DNA of 64,000 nucleotides from Rhodoferax sp. (GCA_029866205.1 JARWZT010000008.1:186001-250000); one strand, 5' to 3'. Counted from the stretch's first letter, positions 10,696 through 22,033 are shown. Notes: generated by a model from the sequence alone, not told the origin. Program-made: numbers and translations.

Positions 10696-11505
10696 TCACG
10701 GCTCCGCGGTGCTGGCAGCAGGGTCGTTGGCCGACTCGGCGTCCGGTGCCTGGGTGTGGCGAATGAAGATTTGCGCCGCCCAGATGCCTAATTCATACAA
10801 AACACACATCGGCACCAGCAGCGCCAGCATGGAAACAGGGTCGGGCGGCGTCACCAAGCCGGCAACCGCGGCAGCCGCAACAATAAAGTAAGAGCGAAAG
10901 GCCTTCAGTTGCGCGATGGTGACGACCTTCATGCGCGCCAAAATGACCACCACGATCGGCACTTCAAACGCCACACCAAAGGCAATAAACATGGTGATGA
11001 CGAAATCAAGATAGGCCTCAATGTCTGGGCTGACCGACACCGAGGCGGGTGCCATTTTTTGAATCGCAGGAAACGCTTGCCCAAAGACAAAAAAGTAGCA
11101 AAACGCTGCCCCGGCGTAAAAAAGCAGCGTGCTGGCCGCCACCAGCGGTAGCACCAGCTTTTTCTCGTGCTTGTACAGGCCCGGCGCGACAAAAGCCCAG
11201 ACCTGGTAAAGAATCCAGGGCAAAGCCATCGCAATGGCAGCCATCACCGACACCTTGATCGGTACCAGAAAGGGGGACACCACCCCCACCGCAATCATTT
11301 TGGAGCCTTCCGGCAGGGCCCGTACCAAGGGCATGGCCAACAGGTCGTAAAGCTTGGAAGGGCCAGGGAAAAACACCAACACGCCAAACACGGCGGCAAT
11401 GCCGTAAATCGCCCGCAAAAGGCGGTCACGCAACTCAAAAAGATGCTGTACGAACGGTTGCTCGGAGCCGGCGAGTTCGTCTTCTTTGGAGCCTGTTTCG
11501 TTCAT
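10696..11505 (-). CDS. tatC: Sec-independent protein translocase TatC
   Basis: TatC is the multi-spanning receptor of the twin-arginine translocase; with TatB it recognises RR signal peptides. The 269-aa protein has six hydrophobic segments and the family signature near the start ([18 protein letters not shown]). The C-terminus is a short charged tail. It is the last gene of tatABC and overlaps tatB by 4 nt (ATGA type), which suggests translational coupling. Confidence 0.97.
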   Translation of the reverse strand: MNETGSKEDELAGSEQPFVQHLFELRDRLLRAIYGIAAVFGVLVFFPGPSKLYDLLAMPLVRALPEGSKMIAVGVVSPFLVPIKVSVMAAIAMALPWILYQVWAFVAPGLYKHEKKLVLPLVAASTLLFYAGAAFCYFFVFGQAFPAIQKMAPASVSVSPDIEAYLDFVITMFIAFGVAFEVPIVVVILARMKVVTIAQLKAFRSYFIVAAAAVAGLVTPPDPVSMLALLVPMCVLYELGIWAAQIFIRHTQAPDAESANDPAASTAEP

Positions 11506-11960
11506 GGGTTAACTTTGGGTGGGCGAAAACGCGCCACGCGCGCCGCACCCGACAGTGCCTTGGTACGCGTCCCCGAACGGGCCTTGTACCATTTCGGAGT
11601 CGCGCTGATCTTGCTGCGCCAGCGTTTTTTAGGGGGATCGTTGGCCGAGTAGTAGGGCAGCGGTACGGCGTCAGTGTCGGAGTAAGTGGCTGCTGTCCAC
11701 GTCTTTTGAACTTCATCGGCGCTGGTTTGAATCGAGGTTTCGACGGCTTGCGCCGCAGTCTCCATCGTGTCCTTCATTTTCCGCAGCTCATCGAGGTCAA
11801 TCGAGCGATTGACCTCTTCCTTGACGTCAGCCACGTAGCGACGCGCGCGCCCCAACAGGGTTCCCAGCGTTTTGGCCAGACCCGGCAGCTTTTCCGGGCC
11901 GATCACGATCAGCGCAATGCCGCCGACGATGGCCAGCTTGGTGACGCCAATATCAAACAC
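11502..11960 (-). CDS. tatB: Sec-independent protein translocase TatB
   Basis: The 152-aa protein has the TatB layout: an N-terminal membrane helix ([25 protein letters not shown]), then a Lys/Arg/Glu-rich amphipathic helix, then a long variable tail ending in basic residues. The GPEKLP hinge is typical of TatB. It is co-transcribed between tatA (44-nt gap) and tatC (4-nt overlap). Confidence 0.95.
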   Translation of the reverse strand: MFDIGVTKLAIVGGIALIVIGPEKLPGLAKTLGTLLGRARRYVADVKEEVNRSIDLDELRKMKDTMETAAQAVETSIQTSADEVQKTWTAATYSDTDAVPLPYYSANDPPKKRWRSKISATPKWYKARSGTRTKALSGAARVARFRPPKVNP

Positions 11961-12004
11961 GAGTAATCCACTGCTGGCGCGCCACGGCGTTCATCCAAAG
12001 ACGT

Positions 12005-12241
12005 TCAGTGCTTGGATTTGGCTTCAACGTCGATGGTTTCCTTGGAAACCGGGGCGTTGGCAGCAACCTGCTGCGCAGGTGCGGCGGGATCGGCAGGCTT
12101 TTCAGTGCCGTCTTTCATACCGTCCTTGAAGCCCTTGACGGCACCGCCGAGGTCGGCGCCGATATTGCGCAACTTCTTGGTGCCGAAAATCACAACGATG
12201 ATGACCAAAAATATGATCAGGTGCGTAGTTGATAAACCCAT
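12005..12241 (-). CDS. tatA: Sec-independent protein translocase TatA
   Basis: The 78-aa protein has one membrane helix ([18 protein letters not shown]), the [13 protein letters not shown] hinge and amphipathic helix, and a Pro/Ala-rich acidic tail, as in TatA, which forms the size-variable pore. A strong AGGAGG lies just before the ATG. TAGAAT on the minus strand (complement of 12266-12271) could be a local -10, but no good -35 is present. Confidence 0.95.
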   Translation of the reverse strand: MGLSTTHLIIFLVIIVVIFGTKKLRNIGADLGGAVKGFKDGMKDGTEKPADPAAPAQQVAANAPVSKETIDVEAKSKH

Positions 12242-12305
12242 AGGTTCCTCCTAATTGATACCGGAATTCTAGTCGCCGCCAGAAATCTGCGTGGATATGC
12301 GGCCT

Positions 12306-12707
12306 TTAGCCGCGCAACCAGGGGCGCGCGCCCCCCATGATGTGAAAGTGCAGGTGGCGCACTTCTTGTCCACCCTCCGCGCCCGTGTTGGTGACCAGGC
12401 GATAGCCACCGTCGGGATACGGGTTGCACCCCTCCTGCAAGGCCAGTTGAGGAACCAGCGCCATCATTCGACCCATCAGACCTGCATGCGCTGGGGTAAT
12501 TTGGGCCATGGAGGGAATATGCAGCTTGGGAATAAGCAGGAAATGTACCGGAGCCCAGGGCGCTATGTCGTGAAAGGCGTAAAACTCGTCGTCCTCAAAT
12601 ACCGTTCGCGATGGAATTTGCTTGGCAACGATTTTGCAAAAAAGGCAATGGGGGTCATGGCCAGGGGCGTGAGCCGAGCCGTGCGCGGGAGTACTGGGGT
12701 TGCTCAT
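12306..12707 (-). CDS. HIT-family (HinT-like) nucleotide-binding protein
   Basis: Histidine-triad proteins hydrolyse nucleoside phosphoramidates and adenylated intermediates. The 133-aa product has the triad as H118-L-H120-F-H122, a CLFCKIV segment (Cys21 and Cys24) that can bind zinc in this branch, and LIPKLHIPSMAQ typical of HinT. The first 19 residues are His/Pro-rich and look dispensable. It lies between hisE (38-nt gap) and tatA, an arrangement I recall as common in Burkholderiales. Confidence 0.93.
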   Translation of the reverse strand: MSNPSTPAHGSAHAPGHDPHCLFCKIVAKQIPSRTVFEDDEFYAFHDIAPWAPVHFLLIPKLHIPSMAQITPAHAGLMGRMMALVPQLALQEGCNPYPDGGYRLVTNTGAEGGQEVRHLHFHIMGGARPWLRG

Positions 12708-12745
12708 GGGGCAGAAACAGAGGGCAAAAGATTAAAAAAGTGGGC

Positions 12746-13141
12746 TTAACCGCCCTGGGCGTCGCGCACCAACGCTTTACGCAGGGCTTTTTCCTCAAGG
12801 CCACTGGTACCCGCGCGGCGCTCGAGCTCGCCCACGACGTCGGCGGGTGCCAAGCCGTAGTGCGCCAGGGCAATCAAGCAGTGAAACCACAGGTCTGCGA
12901 CCTCATTGACGATCTTGGTCGGGTCTGCGCCGTGATCCGCATCTTTGGCGGCCATCACCACCTCGGTGGCCTCTTCGCCGATTTTTTTCAGAAAGGCGTC
13001 AGGGCCCTGGTGCAACAGCCGCGCCACATAGCTGGCGCTGGGGTCACCTCCGTTGGCGACTTTGCGGGTTTCAATCACCGCGGCCAGGCGCGCCAAGACA
13101 TCTTGGGAGTGGGGGGGCGATGCAGGCGCTTGGGCAGTCAT
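12746..13141 (-). CDS. hisE: Phosphoribosyl-ATP diphosphatase
   Basis: HisE removes pyrophosphate from phosphoribosyl-ATP, the second step of histidine synthesis. The 131-aa protein shows the MazG-like all-alpha pattern: [31 protein letters not shown] in the centre, and [13 protein letters not shown] later, which together hold the acidic metal ligands. HisE and HisI are separate genes here, not fused as in enterobacteria. It follows hisI after 4 nt. Confidence 0.95.
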   Translation of the reverse strand: MTAQAPASPPHSQDVLARLAAVIETRKVANGGDPSASYVARLLHQGPDAFLKKIGEEATEVVMAAKDADHGADPTKIVNEVADLWFHCLIALAHYGLAPADVVGELERRAGTSGLEEKALRKALVRDAQGG

Positions 13142-13145
13142 GGGC

Positions 13146-13535
13146 TTACTTGTAGATGGAATCAGGATTTTTCAGGACCGGGTCAACCGACTGCCACTGG
13201 CCGTCTTTCAGAACGCTGAAAAAGCAGCTATGGCGCCCGGTATGGCAGGCGATTCCGGGAGTATGCCCTTGCTGGGTGACGGTCAGCAACAACACGTCGG
13301 TGTCGCAATCGACCCGGATTTCGTGTACCAGTTGCACATGGCCCGACTCTTCGCCCTTGAACCAGAGTTTGTTGCGTGAACGGCTGAAATAGACGGCGCG
13401 GCCCAGTTCGGCGGTTTTTTGCAGCGACTCGCGGTTCATCCATGCAAACATCAGCACGTCTTTGCTGCCCTGCTCTTGCGCAATCGCGGGCACCAGGCCC
13501 TGCGCGTCCCAGCGAATCTCGTCCAACCAGCTCAT
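13146..13535 (-). CDS. hisI: Phosphoribosyl-AMP cyclohydrolase
   Basis: HisI opens the purine ring of phosphoribosyl-AMP, the third step of histidine synthesis. The 129-aa protein has the zinc-ligand block [11 protein letters not shown] near residue 100, the Mg-site VDCDTDVLL, and the [14 protein letters not shown] signature. It is a free-standing cyclohydrolase, tightly spaced after hisF (2 nt) and before hisE. Confidence 0.96.
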   Translation of the reverse strand: MSWLDEIRWDAQGLVPAIAQEQGSKDVLMFAWMNRESLQKTAELGRAVYFSRSRNKLWFKGEESGHVQLVHEIRVDCDTDVLLLTVTQQGHTPGIACHTGRHSCFFSVLKDGQWQSVDPVLKNPDSIYK

Positions 13536-13537
13536 AT

Positions 13538-14320
13538 TCAGTCCAATCGCACCGGGATGCCACGTTCGGCCATACGCGCTTTGGCCTGGCCCACGGTAAA
13601 TTCACCGTAATGAAAAATGCTGGCAGCCAGCACCGCATCGGCACCGCCGATGCTGACGCCGTCCGCCAGGTGGTCCAGCGTGCCGACGCCGCCTGAGGCG
13701 ATCACCGGCACCGGCACCGCATCGGCGACCGCCCGTGTCAGCTCCAGGTCAAAGCCAGACTTGGTGCCATCGCGGTCCATGCTGGTGAGCAATATCTCGC
13801 CGGCACCGCGGCGCGCCATCTCGGTGGCCCACACCACGGCGTCCAGACCCGTGTTTTGGCGGCCGCCGTGGCTAAATACATCCCAGCCGGGCCCGCGCAA
13901 CTGCAGCGCATCGCCGGCGCGGCGCTTGGCGTCGATCGCCACCACGATGCATTGGGCGCCATATTTGTGCGATGCGTCCTCGATGACCTGGGGCCGGGCA
14001 ATCGCCGCCGAGTTAAAACTCACCTTGTCGGCACCGGCGTTCAGCAGGCGGCGCACGTCATCGACCGTGCGGACGCCACCACCCACGGTCAGGGGAATAA
14101 AGACCTGCGAGGCAACCGCCTCAATGATGTGCAAAATCACATCGCGCGCATCGCTGGTGGCGGTAATGTCCAAAAAAGTGAGTTCATCGGCGCCCTGCTC
14201 GTTGTAGCGGGCCGCAATTTCCACCGGATCGCCGGCGTCGCGCAACTCCACAAAGTTGACGCCCTTGACGACGCGTCCACCCGTCACATCCAGGCAAGGA
14301 ATGATGCGTTTGGCCAGCAT
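13538..14320 (-). CDS. hisF: Imidazole glycerol phosphate synthase, cyclase subunit
   Basis: HisF is a (beta-alpha)8 barrel that uses ammonia from HisH to close the imidazole ring and release AICAR. The 260-aa protein starts [19 protein letters not shown], with the catalytic Asp in DVTGG, and carries the second-half counterpart in [23 protein letters not shown]. The phosphate-binding GGVRTVDD and SGGVGTLDH loops are intact. It follows the mutarotase gene by 4 nt. Confidence 0.97.
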   Translation of the reverse strand: MLAKRIIPCLDVTGGRVVKGVNFVELRDAGDPVEIAARYNEQGADELTFLDITATSDARDVILHIIEAVASQVFIPLTVGGGVRTVDDVRRLLNAGADKVSFNSAAIARPQVIEDASHKYGAQCIVVAIDAKRRAGDALQLRGPGWDVFSHGGRQNTGLDAVVWATEMARRGAGEILLTSMDRDGTKSGFDLELTRAVADAVPVPVIASGGVGTLDHLADGVSIGGADAVLAASIFHYGEFTVGQAKARMAERGIPVRLD

Positions 14321-14324
14321 GTTT

Positions 14325-15182
14325 CTAGTCCTTCAGCACGCGAAAACGCTGCCAACCCTGCCAATGGGTCGCGGCATCGACGTGGATGGGCGACATCACC
14401 TGCGCCGCCTCCACGCACACAAAGTGGGAAAACCCGTCAGCAGGCAAGTCTGCCATCGCCGCGCATTTGTCGCGACCCGGGTTCCAGACGACGCTATTGG
14501 CCCAGCCCGCGCTTTGGCTGATCTCAAGCCGATGGGCGCCGTCCCGCAGACACAGGGCACCCGGCGCGGCATCGTAAACACGGTCAAATTCGCCCTCAAA
14601 TTGCAGATCGGCCGCCGCACGGGCGTGGTGATCGGTCAGCGCATTCCACTCTGGCTGTCCCTGCAAACCGCGCAGACGCGCCTGCGCAATGTCGTCTACC
14701 GCCAAATAACTGTGCAAGGCACCCGAAAATTCCAAAGGTCGGCTGTCCAGGTTGTGCACCGTCAATGTCAGTGTCAATTCACCCGGAGCCAGGGCAACCC
14801 GCAGCCGCGCTTCAAAACGTGATTGCCAAAGGGCCAGCGTTTGGGCACTCCAGGACAGGCTGAAATCTTGTTGCACCCCGTCGTCTTGCACGACCGGTCG
14901 GCCGGCGGTCCAGACGCTGTTGCGGGCAAAACCATGCTTGGGCAGCGTGCCACGCTGGTTGAACTGCGGAAAACACACCGGCACCCCGCCACGGATGGCA
15001 CTGCGGCCATCCCACGCGTTCTGCGGGCTCAGGTACAGGCGCTCGCGTCCGGCCGCGTGCCAGGAGACCACGTGCGCACCCTGCAGGGCCACCCACACCG
15101 TGTCGCCACCGGCCAGCGCGAGACGCTGCCCGGCTTGGCCGTACTGGGTTTCGCTGCGGCACAGCGCGCCGCCATCAGCCAT
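14325..15182 (-). CDS. D-hexose-6-phosphate mutarotase (aldose 1-epimerase family)
   Basis: The family interconverts alpha and beta anomers of glucose-6-phosphate and related sugars. I place the start at ATG 15182, which overlaps the last 8 nt of hisA and gives 285 aa. The longer open frame would run 74 nt into hisA. Family features are [29 protein letters not shown], the GFAR block, a HSYLAVDD segment with a candidate active-site His, and [14 protein letters not shown] with VCVEAAQV near the C-terminus. It is embedded between hisA and hisF with overlap or near-overlap on both sides, although the reaction is not part of histidine synthesis. Confidence 0.9.
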   Translation of the reverse strand: MADGGALCRSETQYGQAGQRLALAGGDTVWVALQGAHVVSWHAAGRERLYLSPQNAWDGRSAIRGGVPVCFPQFNQRGTLPKHGFARNSVWTAGRPVVQDDGVQQDFSLSWSAQTLALWQSRFEARLRVALAPGELTLTLTVHNLDSRPLEFSGALHSYLAVDDIAQARLRGLQGQPEWNALTDHHARAAADLQFEGEFDRVYDAAPGALCLRDGAHRLEISQSAGWANSVVWNPGRDKCAAMADLPADGFSHFVCVEAAQVMSPIHVDAATHWQGWQRFRVLKD

Positions 15183-15915
15183 TGATTTCGTCAGCGCGCG
15201 CTTGTCCAGCAGCAAAGTCGAGGTCGCCGGTGTAAATGGCGCGGCCACAAATCACGCCTTCAACGCCTTCGTCTTCCACGGCGCACAGTGCCTCAATGTC
15301 GGCCAGATTGCTCAGACCGCCCGAGGCGATCACAGGAATGGTCAGGGCTTGCGCCAGTTTGACGGTGGCGTCGATGTTGATGCCGCTCAGCATGCCATCG
15401 CGCCCAATGTCGGTATAGATGATGGATTCGACGCCGTAGTCTTCAAATTTCTTGCCCAGGTCGACCACGTCGTGGCGGGTGAGCTTGCTCCAGCCGTCGG
15501 TGGCCACTTTGCCATCGCGCGCGTCCAGCCCGACGATGATATGGCCGCCAAACGCGGTGCAGGCGTCTTGCAGAAACCCCGGATTTTTGACCGCAGCCGT
15601 GCCAATAATGACGTAGCGCAACCCGGCATCGAGATAACGCTCGATCGTGTCCAGGTCGCGAATGCCGCCACCGAGCTGAACATCGACCTCGCTTCCGACC
15701 TCTTTCAGAATTTTGCGGATCGCCGCTTCATTCTTGGGTTGCCCCGCAAAAGCACCGTTCAAATCCACCAAATGCAGACGCCGCGCACCTTTGTTGACCC
15801 AACTGCGCGCCATGACCGCAGGGTCTTCGCCGAAGGTGGTGGATTGGTCCATATCGCCCTGTTTGAGGCGAACACAGTGGCCGTCTTTGAGGTCAATCGC
15901 GGGAATTAACAGCAT
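15175..15915 (-). CDS. hisA: ProFAR isomerase HisA
   Basis: HisA isomerises ProFAR to PRFAR, the fourth step of the pathway, on a (beta-alpha)8 barrel related to HisF. The 246-aa protein starts [17 protein letters not shown] with the catalytic Asp in AIDLKDG. The second catalytic Asp lies in TDIGRDGML, and the phosphate loops LGGGIRDLD and SGGLSNLAD are present. It is followed by the overlapping mutarotase gene. Confidence 0.97.
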   Translation of the reverse strand: MLLIPAIDLKDGHCVRLKQGDMDQSTTFGEDPAVMARSWVNKGARRLHLVDLNGAFAGQPKNEAAIRKILKEVGSEVDVQLGGGIRDLDTIERYLDAGLRYVIIGTAAVKNPGFLQDACTAFGGHIIVGLDARDGKVATDGWSKLTRHDVVDLGKKFEDYGVESIIYTDIGRDGMLSGINIDATVKLAQALTIPVIASGGLSNLADIEALCAVEDEGVEGVICGRAIYTGDLDFAAGQARADEING

Positions 15916-15957
15916 GGTGCTTCAGCGGTGGGTGAAAAAGTAAAAACCAGATTCAAG

Positions 15958-16614
15958 TCAAGGATTCCATCGCAAAAAATTGCGGTACAGGGCCAGGCCC
16001 TGCTTGGCGCTCTTTTCAGGATGGAACTGGGTCGCAAAAATATTATCGCGCGCAATGGCCGAGGTAAAGCGCGAACCATAGTCGGTTTCGCCGGCGCTGT
16101 GGCGCATATCGGACGGTTGGGCATAGAAGCTGTGCACGAAATAGAAGTAACTTCCATCGGGCACCTCGCCCCAGACGGGGTGTGGTGCCATGCCGTGATT
16201 GCTGTGCCAGACCTGGTTCCAGCCCATTTGGGGCACCTTGAAGCGGCTGCCATCAGCCTGCGTTTGACCAGACAACTCAAACTTCACCACATTGCCGGGG
16301 ACCAGGCCCAGACAGGGCGTGTCGAGCTCTTCACTGTGGTCCAGCAGCATTTGCATGCCCACACAAACGCCCATGAGGGGTTTGTGGGCTGCCGCGTGCA
16401 GCACGGCCGGCAGCATGCCGGAGTCGCGCAATTCGCGCATGCAGTCGCGCATGCCCCCTTGGCCGGGCAACACGACCCGCTCGGCATCCATCACCTCTTG
16501 GGGCGCACGCGCCCAAACGGCCGTTACGCCTTCGTGTTCGGCGGCGTGCATCACCGCCTGCGTGACCGAACGCAAATTTCCCATGCCGTAATCAACGATG
16601 GCAACAGTTTTCAT
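15958..16614 (-). CDS. hisH: Imidazole glycerol phosphate synthase, glutaminase subunit
   Basis: HisH hydrolyses glutamine and channels ammonia to HisF. The 218-aa class I amidotransferase has nucleophile Cys84 (GVCVGMQML) and partners His197 and Glu199 (QFHPEKS). It begins with the family's [14 protein letters not shown]. It sits between hisB (38-nt gap) and hisA (42-nt gap). Confidence 0.97.
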   Translation of the reverse strand: MKTVAIVDYGMGNLRSVTQAVMHAAEHEGVTAVWARAPQEVMDAERVVLPGQGGMRDCMRELRDSGMLPAVLHAAAHKPLMGVCVGMQMLLDHSEELDTPCLGLVPGNVVKFELSGQTQADGSRFKVPQMGWNQVWHSNHGMAPHPVWGEVPDGSYFYFVHSFYAQPSDMRHSAGETDYGSRFTSAIARDNIFATQFHPEKSAKQGLALYRNFLRWNP

Positions 16615-16652
16615 GACAAGCGGCGCGGCAGCAGGCGAGAAAGGACCCGGGG

Positions 16653-17297
16653 CTAGAGCGAGCCCTTGGTCGACGGAATGGCATCCATCGCGCGGGGATC
16701 GTATTCCAGTGCGCTGCGCAGGGCGCGGGCAAAAGCCTTGAACACGGTTTCCGCCTGGTGGTGGGCGTTGTCGCCCTTCAGGTTGTCAATATGCAGGGTG
16801 ACACCGGCATGGTTCACGAAGCCCTGAAAAAACTCATGCGTCAGCTGGGTATCAAAGCCCCCAATGCTGCCACTGGTAAACGGGATGTTCATGGTCAGGC
16901 CGGGGCGCCCCGAGAGGTCGATCACCACGCGGGACAAAGCCTCATCCAGCGGCACGTAAGCGTGGCCGTAGCGGCGGATGCCTTTTTTGTCGCCCACCGC
17001 TTTCAGCACCGCCTGCCCCAGGGTGATGCCCACATCTTCCACGGTGTGGTGACCGTCAATGTGCAAATCCCCTTCGGCTTGGATGTCGAGGTCAATAAGC
17101 CCGTGGCGAGCGATCTGGTCGAGCATGTGGTCAAAAAAGCCAATGCCAGTGGACAGGCGCGAATGGCCGCTGCCGTCAAGGTTGACCTTGACGTGGATGC
17201 GGGTTTCGGCGGTGTTGCGTGCGACCTCGGCAGTGCGGGCGGCGCGCGGGCCGCCTGCGTCGGCGCCGGGCACTTCAATGAGGGCATGTTGGGTCAT
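16653..17297 (-). CDS. hisB: Imidazoleglycerol-phosphate dehydratase
   Basis: This monofunctional dehydratase lacks the HisB-N phosphatase domain of enterobacterial HisB. The 214-aa protein has the metal-binding repeats [13 protein letters not shown] and [11 protein letters not shown] in the first half and the matching [23 protein letters not shown] block in the second. The first 30 residues are a variable extension. It overlaps hisC by 4 nt. The histidinol-phosphate phosphatase needed for the pathway is not in this window. Confidence 0.97.
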   Translation of the reverse strand: MTQHALIEVPGADAGGPRAARTAEVARNTAETRIHVKVNLDGSGHSRLSTGIGFFDHMLDQIARHGLIDLDIQAEGDLHIDGHHTVEDVGITLGQAVLKAVGDKKGIRRYGHAYVPLDEALSRVVIDLSGRPGLTMNIPFTSGSIGGFDTQLTHEFFQGFVNHAGVTLHIDNLKGDNAHHQAETVFKAFARALRSALEYDPRAMDAIPSTKGSL

Positions 17298-18460
17298 AGG
17301 GAAGCCTGTAGTGCTGAGAGCAACTGGTTGTTTTCATCGGCATTACCCACGGTCAGGCGCAGGCAGTTGGCCAACAGTGGATGCATTTTAGAAACGTTCT
17401 TGACCAGCACGCCGCGCGCGCGCAGCGATTCAAACACGGCTTGCGCCGCGTCATCCGCTGCGGGCGCTGGCACACGCACCAAGATCATATTGGCGTCGCT
17501 GTCCCACACGCGCAGGCCCGGCAACTGGCGCAGCGCTTGCAACAGACGCGTGCGCTCGCTGCAAATCGCTTGCGCCTGCGCGTCAAAGGCATCGGCGTGC
17601 TCCAGCGCAAACAGTGCGCACTCGCAATTGAGCGCGCTGATGTTGTAAGGCGGCCGCACTTTGTCCAGCTCGGCCACCAGCGCCTGCGGACCCATCAAAT
17701 AGCCCAGACGCACACCCGCCAGGCCAAATTTGCTCAGGGTGCGCATCAGCAGCACATGGGTGTGGGCCTGTGGTTGGGCGCGAAGGGTATCGAGGTAGCT
17801 GCGGCTGGAAAAGGGCTGGTACGCCTCGTCCAGCACCACCAGGCTACCGCTCTGCGCGGCCGCTGCCACCACCTGCGCCATGTCGGACGCATCCCAGAGG
17901 TTGGCGGTGGGATTGTTGGGGTAGGCCAGATAGACGATCGCCGGCTGGGTACGTGCAATGGCCGCCAGCATGGCCGGCACGTCCAGCGCGAAGTCTGGGG
18001 TCAGGGGAACGCCCACGAAATCCAGACCCTGGAGCTGTGCGCTCATGGCGTACATCACGAAGCCAGGAACGGGCGCTAGCACCACCGGAGGCTTGCCCGT
18101 CACCCGGTCAGTACCCACAGCGCAGGCCAAACTGAGCAGCGAAATCAATTCATCGGAGCCATTTCCCAAAATCAGGTCATAGCCCGCAGGCAAGTCCGCA
18201 TACTGCGCCAAGGCCTGGCGCAGCGTTTGCACCCGCATGCCGGGGTAACGGTTGATGGCCACGGCGCCAAGGCGTGCGCCCAGGGCGCTCTGCAGCGCAG
18301 GACTCAGGCGGAAGGGGTTTTCCATGGCGTCGAGCTTGACCATGCCCTGCGGGTCTTGCACACCGTAGGCATGCATGGCCTGCACATCGGCGCGGATACG
18401 CCGCGCCACCAGATCCTCAGCCGTCAGTGGCGCTGTATTGGGGGCCAACGGCAGGTTCAT
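17294..18460 (-). CDS. hisC: Histidinol-phosphate aminotransferase
   Basis: HisC is a PLP-dependent class II aminotransferase that makes histidinol phosphate. The 388-aa protein has the substrate-side [12 protein letters not shown], the glycine-rich NGSDELI, the PLP-contacting [10 protein letters not shown], and Lys in [15 protein letters not shown], the expected Schiff-base residue. It overlaps hisD and hisB by 4 nt each. Confidence 0.96.
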   Translation of the reverse strand: MNLPLAPNTAPLTAEDLVARRIRADVQAMHAYGVQDPQGMVKLDAMENPFRLSPALQSALGARLGAVAINRYPGMRVQTLRQALAQYADLPAGYDLILGNGSDELISLLSLACAVGTDRVTGKPPVVLAPVPGFVMYAMSAQLQGLDFVGVPLTPDFALDVPAMLAAIARTQPAIVYLAYPNNPTANLWDASDMAQVVAAAAQSGSLVVLDEAYQPFSSRSYLDTLRAQPQAHTHVLLMRTLSKFGLAGVRLGYLMGPQALVAELDKVRPPYNISALNCECALFALEHADAFDAQAQAICSERTRLLQALRQLPGLRVWDSDANMILVRVPAPAADDAAQAVFESLRARGVLVKNVSKMHPLLANCLRLTVGNADENNQLLSALQASL

Positions 18461-19773
18461 TCGAGCCTCATTTCGGCTGCGCGGGCGTGCGCCTGCAGGC
18501 CTTCGCCGTGGGCCAAAACAGCGGCCACCGGCCCGAGCACCCGCGCACCGGCGGCACTCACTTCAATCAGGCTGCTGCGCTTTTGAAAGTCGTAGACGCC
18601 CAGCGGGCTGGAAAACCGGGCGGTACCCGAGGTCGGCAACACATGGTTGGGCCCGGCACAGTAGTCGCCGAGCGACTCGCTGGTGAAAGCGCCCAAAAAG
18701 ATGGCACCGGCGTGCAGCAGCAGTGGCTCCCAACGGTGCGGGTCGGCGCTGGAGACCTCCAGGTGTTCAGGCGCAATGCGGTTACTCAAGGCACACGCCT
18801 CTTCCATGCTGCGGGTGTGTACCAGCGCTCCCCGACCGGTGAGCGACTTGGCGATGATCTCGGCACGCGGCATGTGCGGCAGCAGCCGGTCAATCGCGGC
18901 TTGTACCTGGTCGATATAGGCGGCGTCGGGGCACAACAATATGCTCTGGGCCAACTCGTCGTGTTCGGCCTGGCTGAACAAGTCCATGGCCACCCAGTCA
19001 GGGGGCGTACTGCCGTCAGCCAGCACCAAAATCTCGCTCGGACCGGCAATCATGTCAATGCCCACCGTACCGAATACCCGGCGCTTGGCCGCAGCCACAT
19101 AAGCGTTACCCGGCCCGGTGATCTTGTTGACCGCGGGAATGGTGGCGGTGCCGTAGGCCAGCGCAGCCACTGCCTGCGCGCCACCCACGGTGAAGGCGCG
19201 TGTCACGCCCGCCACGTAGGCCGCAGCCAGCACCAGCGGATTTTTCACGCCCTGGGGCGTGGGCACGACCATGATGATTTCGCCCACCCCAGCCACGTGG
19301 GCGGGAATGGCGTTCATCAGCACACTCGACGGATAGGCGGCCTTGCCGCCCGGCACATAAATGCCCACACGGTCCAGCGGCGTGACTTTTTGGCCCAAGA
19401 GCGTGCCGTCGGCGTCGCGGTAGCTCCAGCTTTGGCCGCAGGCCTGCTTTTGGGCCTCGTGGTAGCTGCGCACCCGCGCCGCAGCGAATTCCAGCGCCTG
19501 GCGCTGGGCTTCGGGAATGGCGTCAAACGCGGCCTTGAGTTCGGCTTGGGAGAGCTCCAGCGCAGACACACTGCCGGCGCTCAGGCCGTCAAAGCGTGCG
19601 GTGTAGTCCAGCACAGCGGCATCACCGCGCTGCTGCACATCGGCCAGGATGGTCGCCACACGCTGCTCGATGGCCGCGTCGGTATCGGCCGACCAGTGCA
19701 GACGCGCCTGGAACTGGGCCTCAAAGTCGGCGTCCTGGGTCGACAGGCGCGCGGGCGTGGCAGAGAAATTCAT
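18457..19773 (-). CDS. hisD: Histidinol dehydrogenase
   Basis: HisD is a zinc enzyme that oxidises histidinol to histidine in the last two steps. From ATG 19773 it is 438 aa, the usual length; the longer open frame would overlap hisG. Motifs include [42 protein letters not shown] and the active-site [14 protein letters not shown]. It starts 7 nt after the hisG stop and overlaps hisC. Confidence 0.97.
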   Translation of the reverse strand: MNFSATPARLSTQDADFEAQFQARLHWSADTDAAIEQRVATILADVQQRGDAAVLDYTARFDGLSAGSVSALELSQAELKAAFDAIPEAQRQALEFAAARVRSYHEAQKQACGQSWSYRDADGTLLGQKVTPLDRVGIYVPGGKAAYPSSVLMNAIPAHVAGVGEIIMVVPTPQGVKNPLVLAAAYVAGVTRAFTVGGAQAVAALAYGTATIPAVNKITGPGNAYVAAAKRRVFGTVGIDMIAGPSEILVLADGSTPPDWVAMDLFSQAEHDELAQSILLCPDAAYIDQVQAAIDRLLPHMPRAEIIAKSLTGRGALVHTRSMEEACALSNRIAPEHLEVSSADPHRWEPLLLHAGAIFLGAFTSESLGDYCAGPNHVLPTSGTARFSSPLGVYDFQKRSSLIEVSAAGARVLGPVAAVLAHGEGLQAHARAAEMRLE

Positions 19774-19780
19774 GACCGGA

Positions 19781-20446
19781 TCACGCCTTGCCAATGGCGC
19801 CCGCAAAGGCGTTGATGATGTTGCGGATCGGCTCACGCTTGAGTTTCAAGGCAGCCTGGTTGACCACCAGACGCGCGCTGATGTCCATGATGTGCTCCAC
19901 CTCGACCAAATTGTTGGCTTTGAGCGTGTTGCCGGTGGACACCAGGTCGACGATGGCATCGGCCATGCCGACCAGCGGGGCAAGCTCCATGCTGCCGTAA
20001 AGCTTGATCAGGTCGACGTGCACGCCCTTGGTGGCAAAAAACTCGCGGGCAATCGCCACGTACTTGGTCGCCACTTTCAGGCGGGCGCCCTGGCGCACCG
20101 CGTGGGCATAGTCAAAGTCGGCGCGTACCGCCACACTGATGCGGCACTTGGAAATCTGTAAATCCAGCGGCTGGAACAGGCCCGCGCCACTGGTGGCACT
20201 GCCCCAGTCGCCACCATGCTCCAACAAGGTGTCTTTGCCGGTAATGCCCATGTCGGCACCGCCAAACTGCACATAGGTGGGGACATCGGTAGCGCGCACC
20301 ACCAGCACGCGCACTTCAGGCCGGTTGGTGTCCAAAATCAGCTTGCGCGATTTTTCGGGGTCGTCCAGCACCTCAATGCACGCGGCACGCAAAAGCGGCA
20401 GCGTCTCTTCAAAAATACGGCCTTTGGACAAGGCAATGGTGATCAT
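19781..20446 (-). CDS. hisG: ATP phosphoribosyltransferase, short form (catalytic)
   Basis: HisG catalyses the first, feedback-controlled step of histidine synthesis. I take ATG 20446 ([19 protein letters not shown]), with GAGAA a few nt upstream, giving 221 aa. This is the short form that lacks the C-terminal histidine-binding domain and therefore needs the regulatory partner HisZ, which is not in this window. The PRPP loop region [13 protein letters not shown] is present. It heads hisGDCBHA-x-FIE and follows murA after 42 nt with no visible terminator or His-rich attenuator peptide. Confidence 0.96.
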   Translation of the reverse strand: MITIALSKGRIFEETLPLLRAACIEVLDDPEKSRKLILDTNRPEVRVLVVRATDVPTYVQFGGADMGITGKDTLLEHGGDWGSATSGAGLFQPLDLQISKCRISVAVRADFDYAHAVRQGARLKVATKYVAIAREFFATKGVHVDLIKLYGSMELAPLVGMADAIVDLVSTGNTLKANNLVEVEHIMDISARLVVNQAALKLKREPIRNIINAFAGAIGKA

Positions 20447-20488
20447 GCGGTTCTCGTTTTCAGTGGGATCGCGGCGCAAAGCGCCACT

Positions 20489-21754
20489 TTATTTGATGCG
20501 ATCAATGTCAGCGCCAATACCGCGCAGCTTGGACTCCATTTGGTCATAGCCCCGGTCCAGGTGGTAAATGCGCTCGACCACCGTCTCGCCTTGGGCGACC
20601 AAGCCGGCGATCACCAGCGAGGCGGAGGCGCGCAAATCGGTGGCCATCACGGTGGCGCCTGAGAGTGCGGCCACGCCTTGCACCAGCGCCACTTTGCCCT
20701 CAATCTGGATGTTGGCACCCAAGCGCACGAGCTCATTCACGTGCATGAAGCGGTTCTCAAAAATCGTCTCGGTAGCCTTGGACGCGCCATGCGAAATGCA
20801 ATTGAGCGCCATAAACTGCGCCTGCATATCAGTGGGGAAGCCGGGGTATTCGGTGGTGCGAAAGCCTTGGGCCTGCAAACGTCCGCTGGACTGCACGCGA
20901 ATGCCACCTTCCACCGCCGTCACCGTAGCGCCGGCCGCGCGTAGCTTCTCTATCACCGCGTCCAGATGGTCGGCGCGGCCGTGTTGCAAGACCACGTCAC
21001 CGCCGGTCGCGGCCACCGCACACAAAAAGGTACCGGCCTCGATGCGGTCCGCCACCACCTGGTGGTCGCAACCGTGCAGGGCTTCGACACCTTGGATGCG
21101 GATGCGGCTGCTGCCGTGGCCTTCAATGCGCGCGCCCATGGCAATCAGCATTTCGGCCAGGTCGGGAATCTCGGGCTCTTGGGCGGCGTTTTCCAAAATG
21201 GTTTCGCCCTCAGCCAGCGCGGCGGCCATCAGGAAGTTTTCGGTGCCGGTGACCGTGACCATGTCGGTGGTGATGCGCGCGCCTTTAAGGCGCTTGCGCC
21301 CGCCGCCCACACGCGCCAGCATGTAACCGTGTTCAACGCTGATTTCGGCGCCCATGGCAGCTAGGCCTTTGAGGTGCTGGTCTACCGGGCGCGAGCCAAT
21401 CGCGCAGCCGCCGGGCAGGGACACCTTGGCGTGGCCAAAACGCGCCAGCAAAGGACCCAGCGCCAACACCGAGGCGCGCATGGTTTTCACCAGCTCGTAA
21501 GGCGCTTCGGGCAGGCTCAGGGCACCGGCATGGGCGCTCACGCTGCCATCGGCATGTTGCTCAATCTGCACACCCATATGGCGAATCAGCTTGAGCATGG
21601 TGGACACGTCTTGCAGGCGCGGCACGTTGCGCAGCGTCACCGGCTCGGCGGTGAGCAGCGTGGCGCAGAGTTCAGGCAAGGCCGCATTTTTGGCGCCCGA
21701 AATCGGCACCACGCCTTGCAAACTGCGTCCACCGCGGATAAGTAATTTGTCCAT
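20489..21754 (-). CDS. murA: UDP-N-acetylglucosamine 1-carboxyvinyltransferase
   Basis: MurA commits UDP-GlcNAc to peptidoglycan synthesis by transferring enolpyruvate. The 421-aa protein starts [27 protein letters not shown] and has catalytic Cys117 in [17 protein letters not shown], the residue attacked by fosfomycin, so no Asp-type natural resistance is seen. The C-terminal RYFD-like end is replaced by [18 protein letters not shown], normal for the family. It lies between bolA and hisG. Confidence 0.97.
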   Translation of the reverse strand: MDKLLIRGGRSLQGVVPISGAKNAALPELCATLLTAEPVTLRNVPRLQDVSTMLKLIRHMGVQIEQHADGSVSAHAGALSLPEAPYELVKTMRASVLALGPLLARFGHAKVSLPGGCAIGSRPVDQHLKGLAAMGAEISVEHGYMLARVGGGRKRLKGARITTDMVTVTGTENFLMAAALAEGETILENAAQEPEIPDLAEMLIAMGARIEGHGSSRIRIQGVEALHGCDHQVVADRIEAGTFLCAVAATGGDVVLQHGRADHLDAVIEKLRAAGATVTAVEGGIRVQSSGRLQAQGFRTTEYPGFPTDMQAQFMALNCISHGASKATETIFENRFMHVNELVRLGANIQIEGKVALVQGVAALSGATVMATDLRASASLVIAGLVAQGETVVERIYHLDRGYDQMESKLRGIGADIDRIK

Positions 21755-21770
21755 GGTTCTGTACCTGGGC

Positions 21771-22013
21771 TCAGGCCGATTGCTGCGCCCATTCGGCGGG
21801 CGTATAGGTTTTCATTGACAAGGCGTGCACCTCGTCGGTCTGCATGCGCGTGCCCAAGGTGGCGTACACCATTTGGTGGCGCCCAATCAGGCGTTTGCCC
21901 TCAAAGGCGCTGGACACGATAGTGGCGTACCAATGGCGGCCATCGCCTTCGAGTGCGCAGTGCTCGCAGGGTAGGCCTGCGGTAATCAAGGCTTGGAGTT
22001 GGTCGGCAGTCAT
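21771..22013 (-). CDS. BolA/IbaG-family protein
   Basis: The 80-aa protein has the BolA fold pattern, with [18 protein letters not shown] and the conserved His in [16 protein letters not shown]. BolA/IbaG proteins bind glutaredoxins and act in iron-sulfur handling or envelope stress. The small size and position directly upstream of murA (16-nt gap) match IbaG (YrbA) of E. coli, which also precedes murA. Confidence 0.92.
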   Translation of the reverse strand: MTADQLQALITAGLPCEHCALEGDGRHWYATIVSSAFEGKRLIGRHQMVYATLGTRMQTDEVHALSMKTYTPAEWAQQSA

Positions 22014-22033
22014 GGGGGCAGTCCGTAAAAAAA

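Noticed and set aside
15182..15248. Longer N-terminus of the mutarotase gene
   Set aside because: It would overlap hisA by 74 nt; ATG 15182 gives a normal 8-nt overlap and a typical protein start.
18427..19815. 462-aa plus-strand open frame opposite hisD
   Set aside because: It mirrors hisD almost exactly and has no recognisable features.
19773..19836. Longer N-terminus of hisD
   Set aside because: It would overlap the end of hisG; ATG 19773 lies 7 nt after the hisG stop and gives the usual length.
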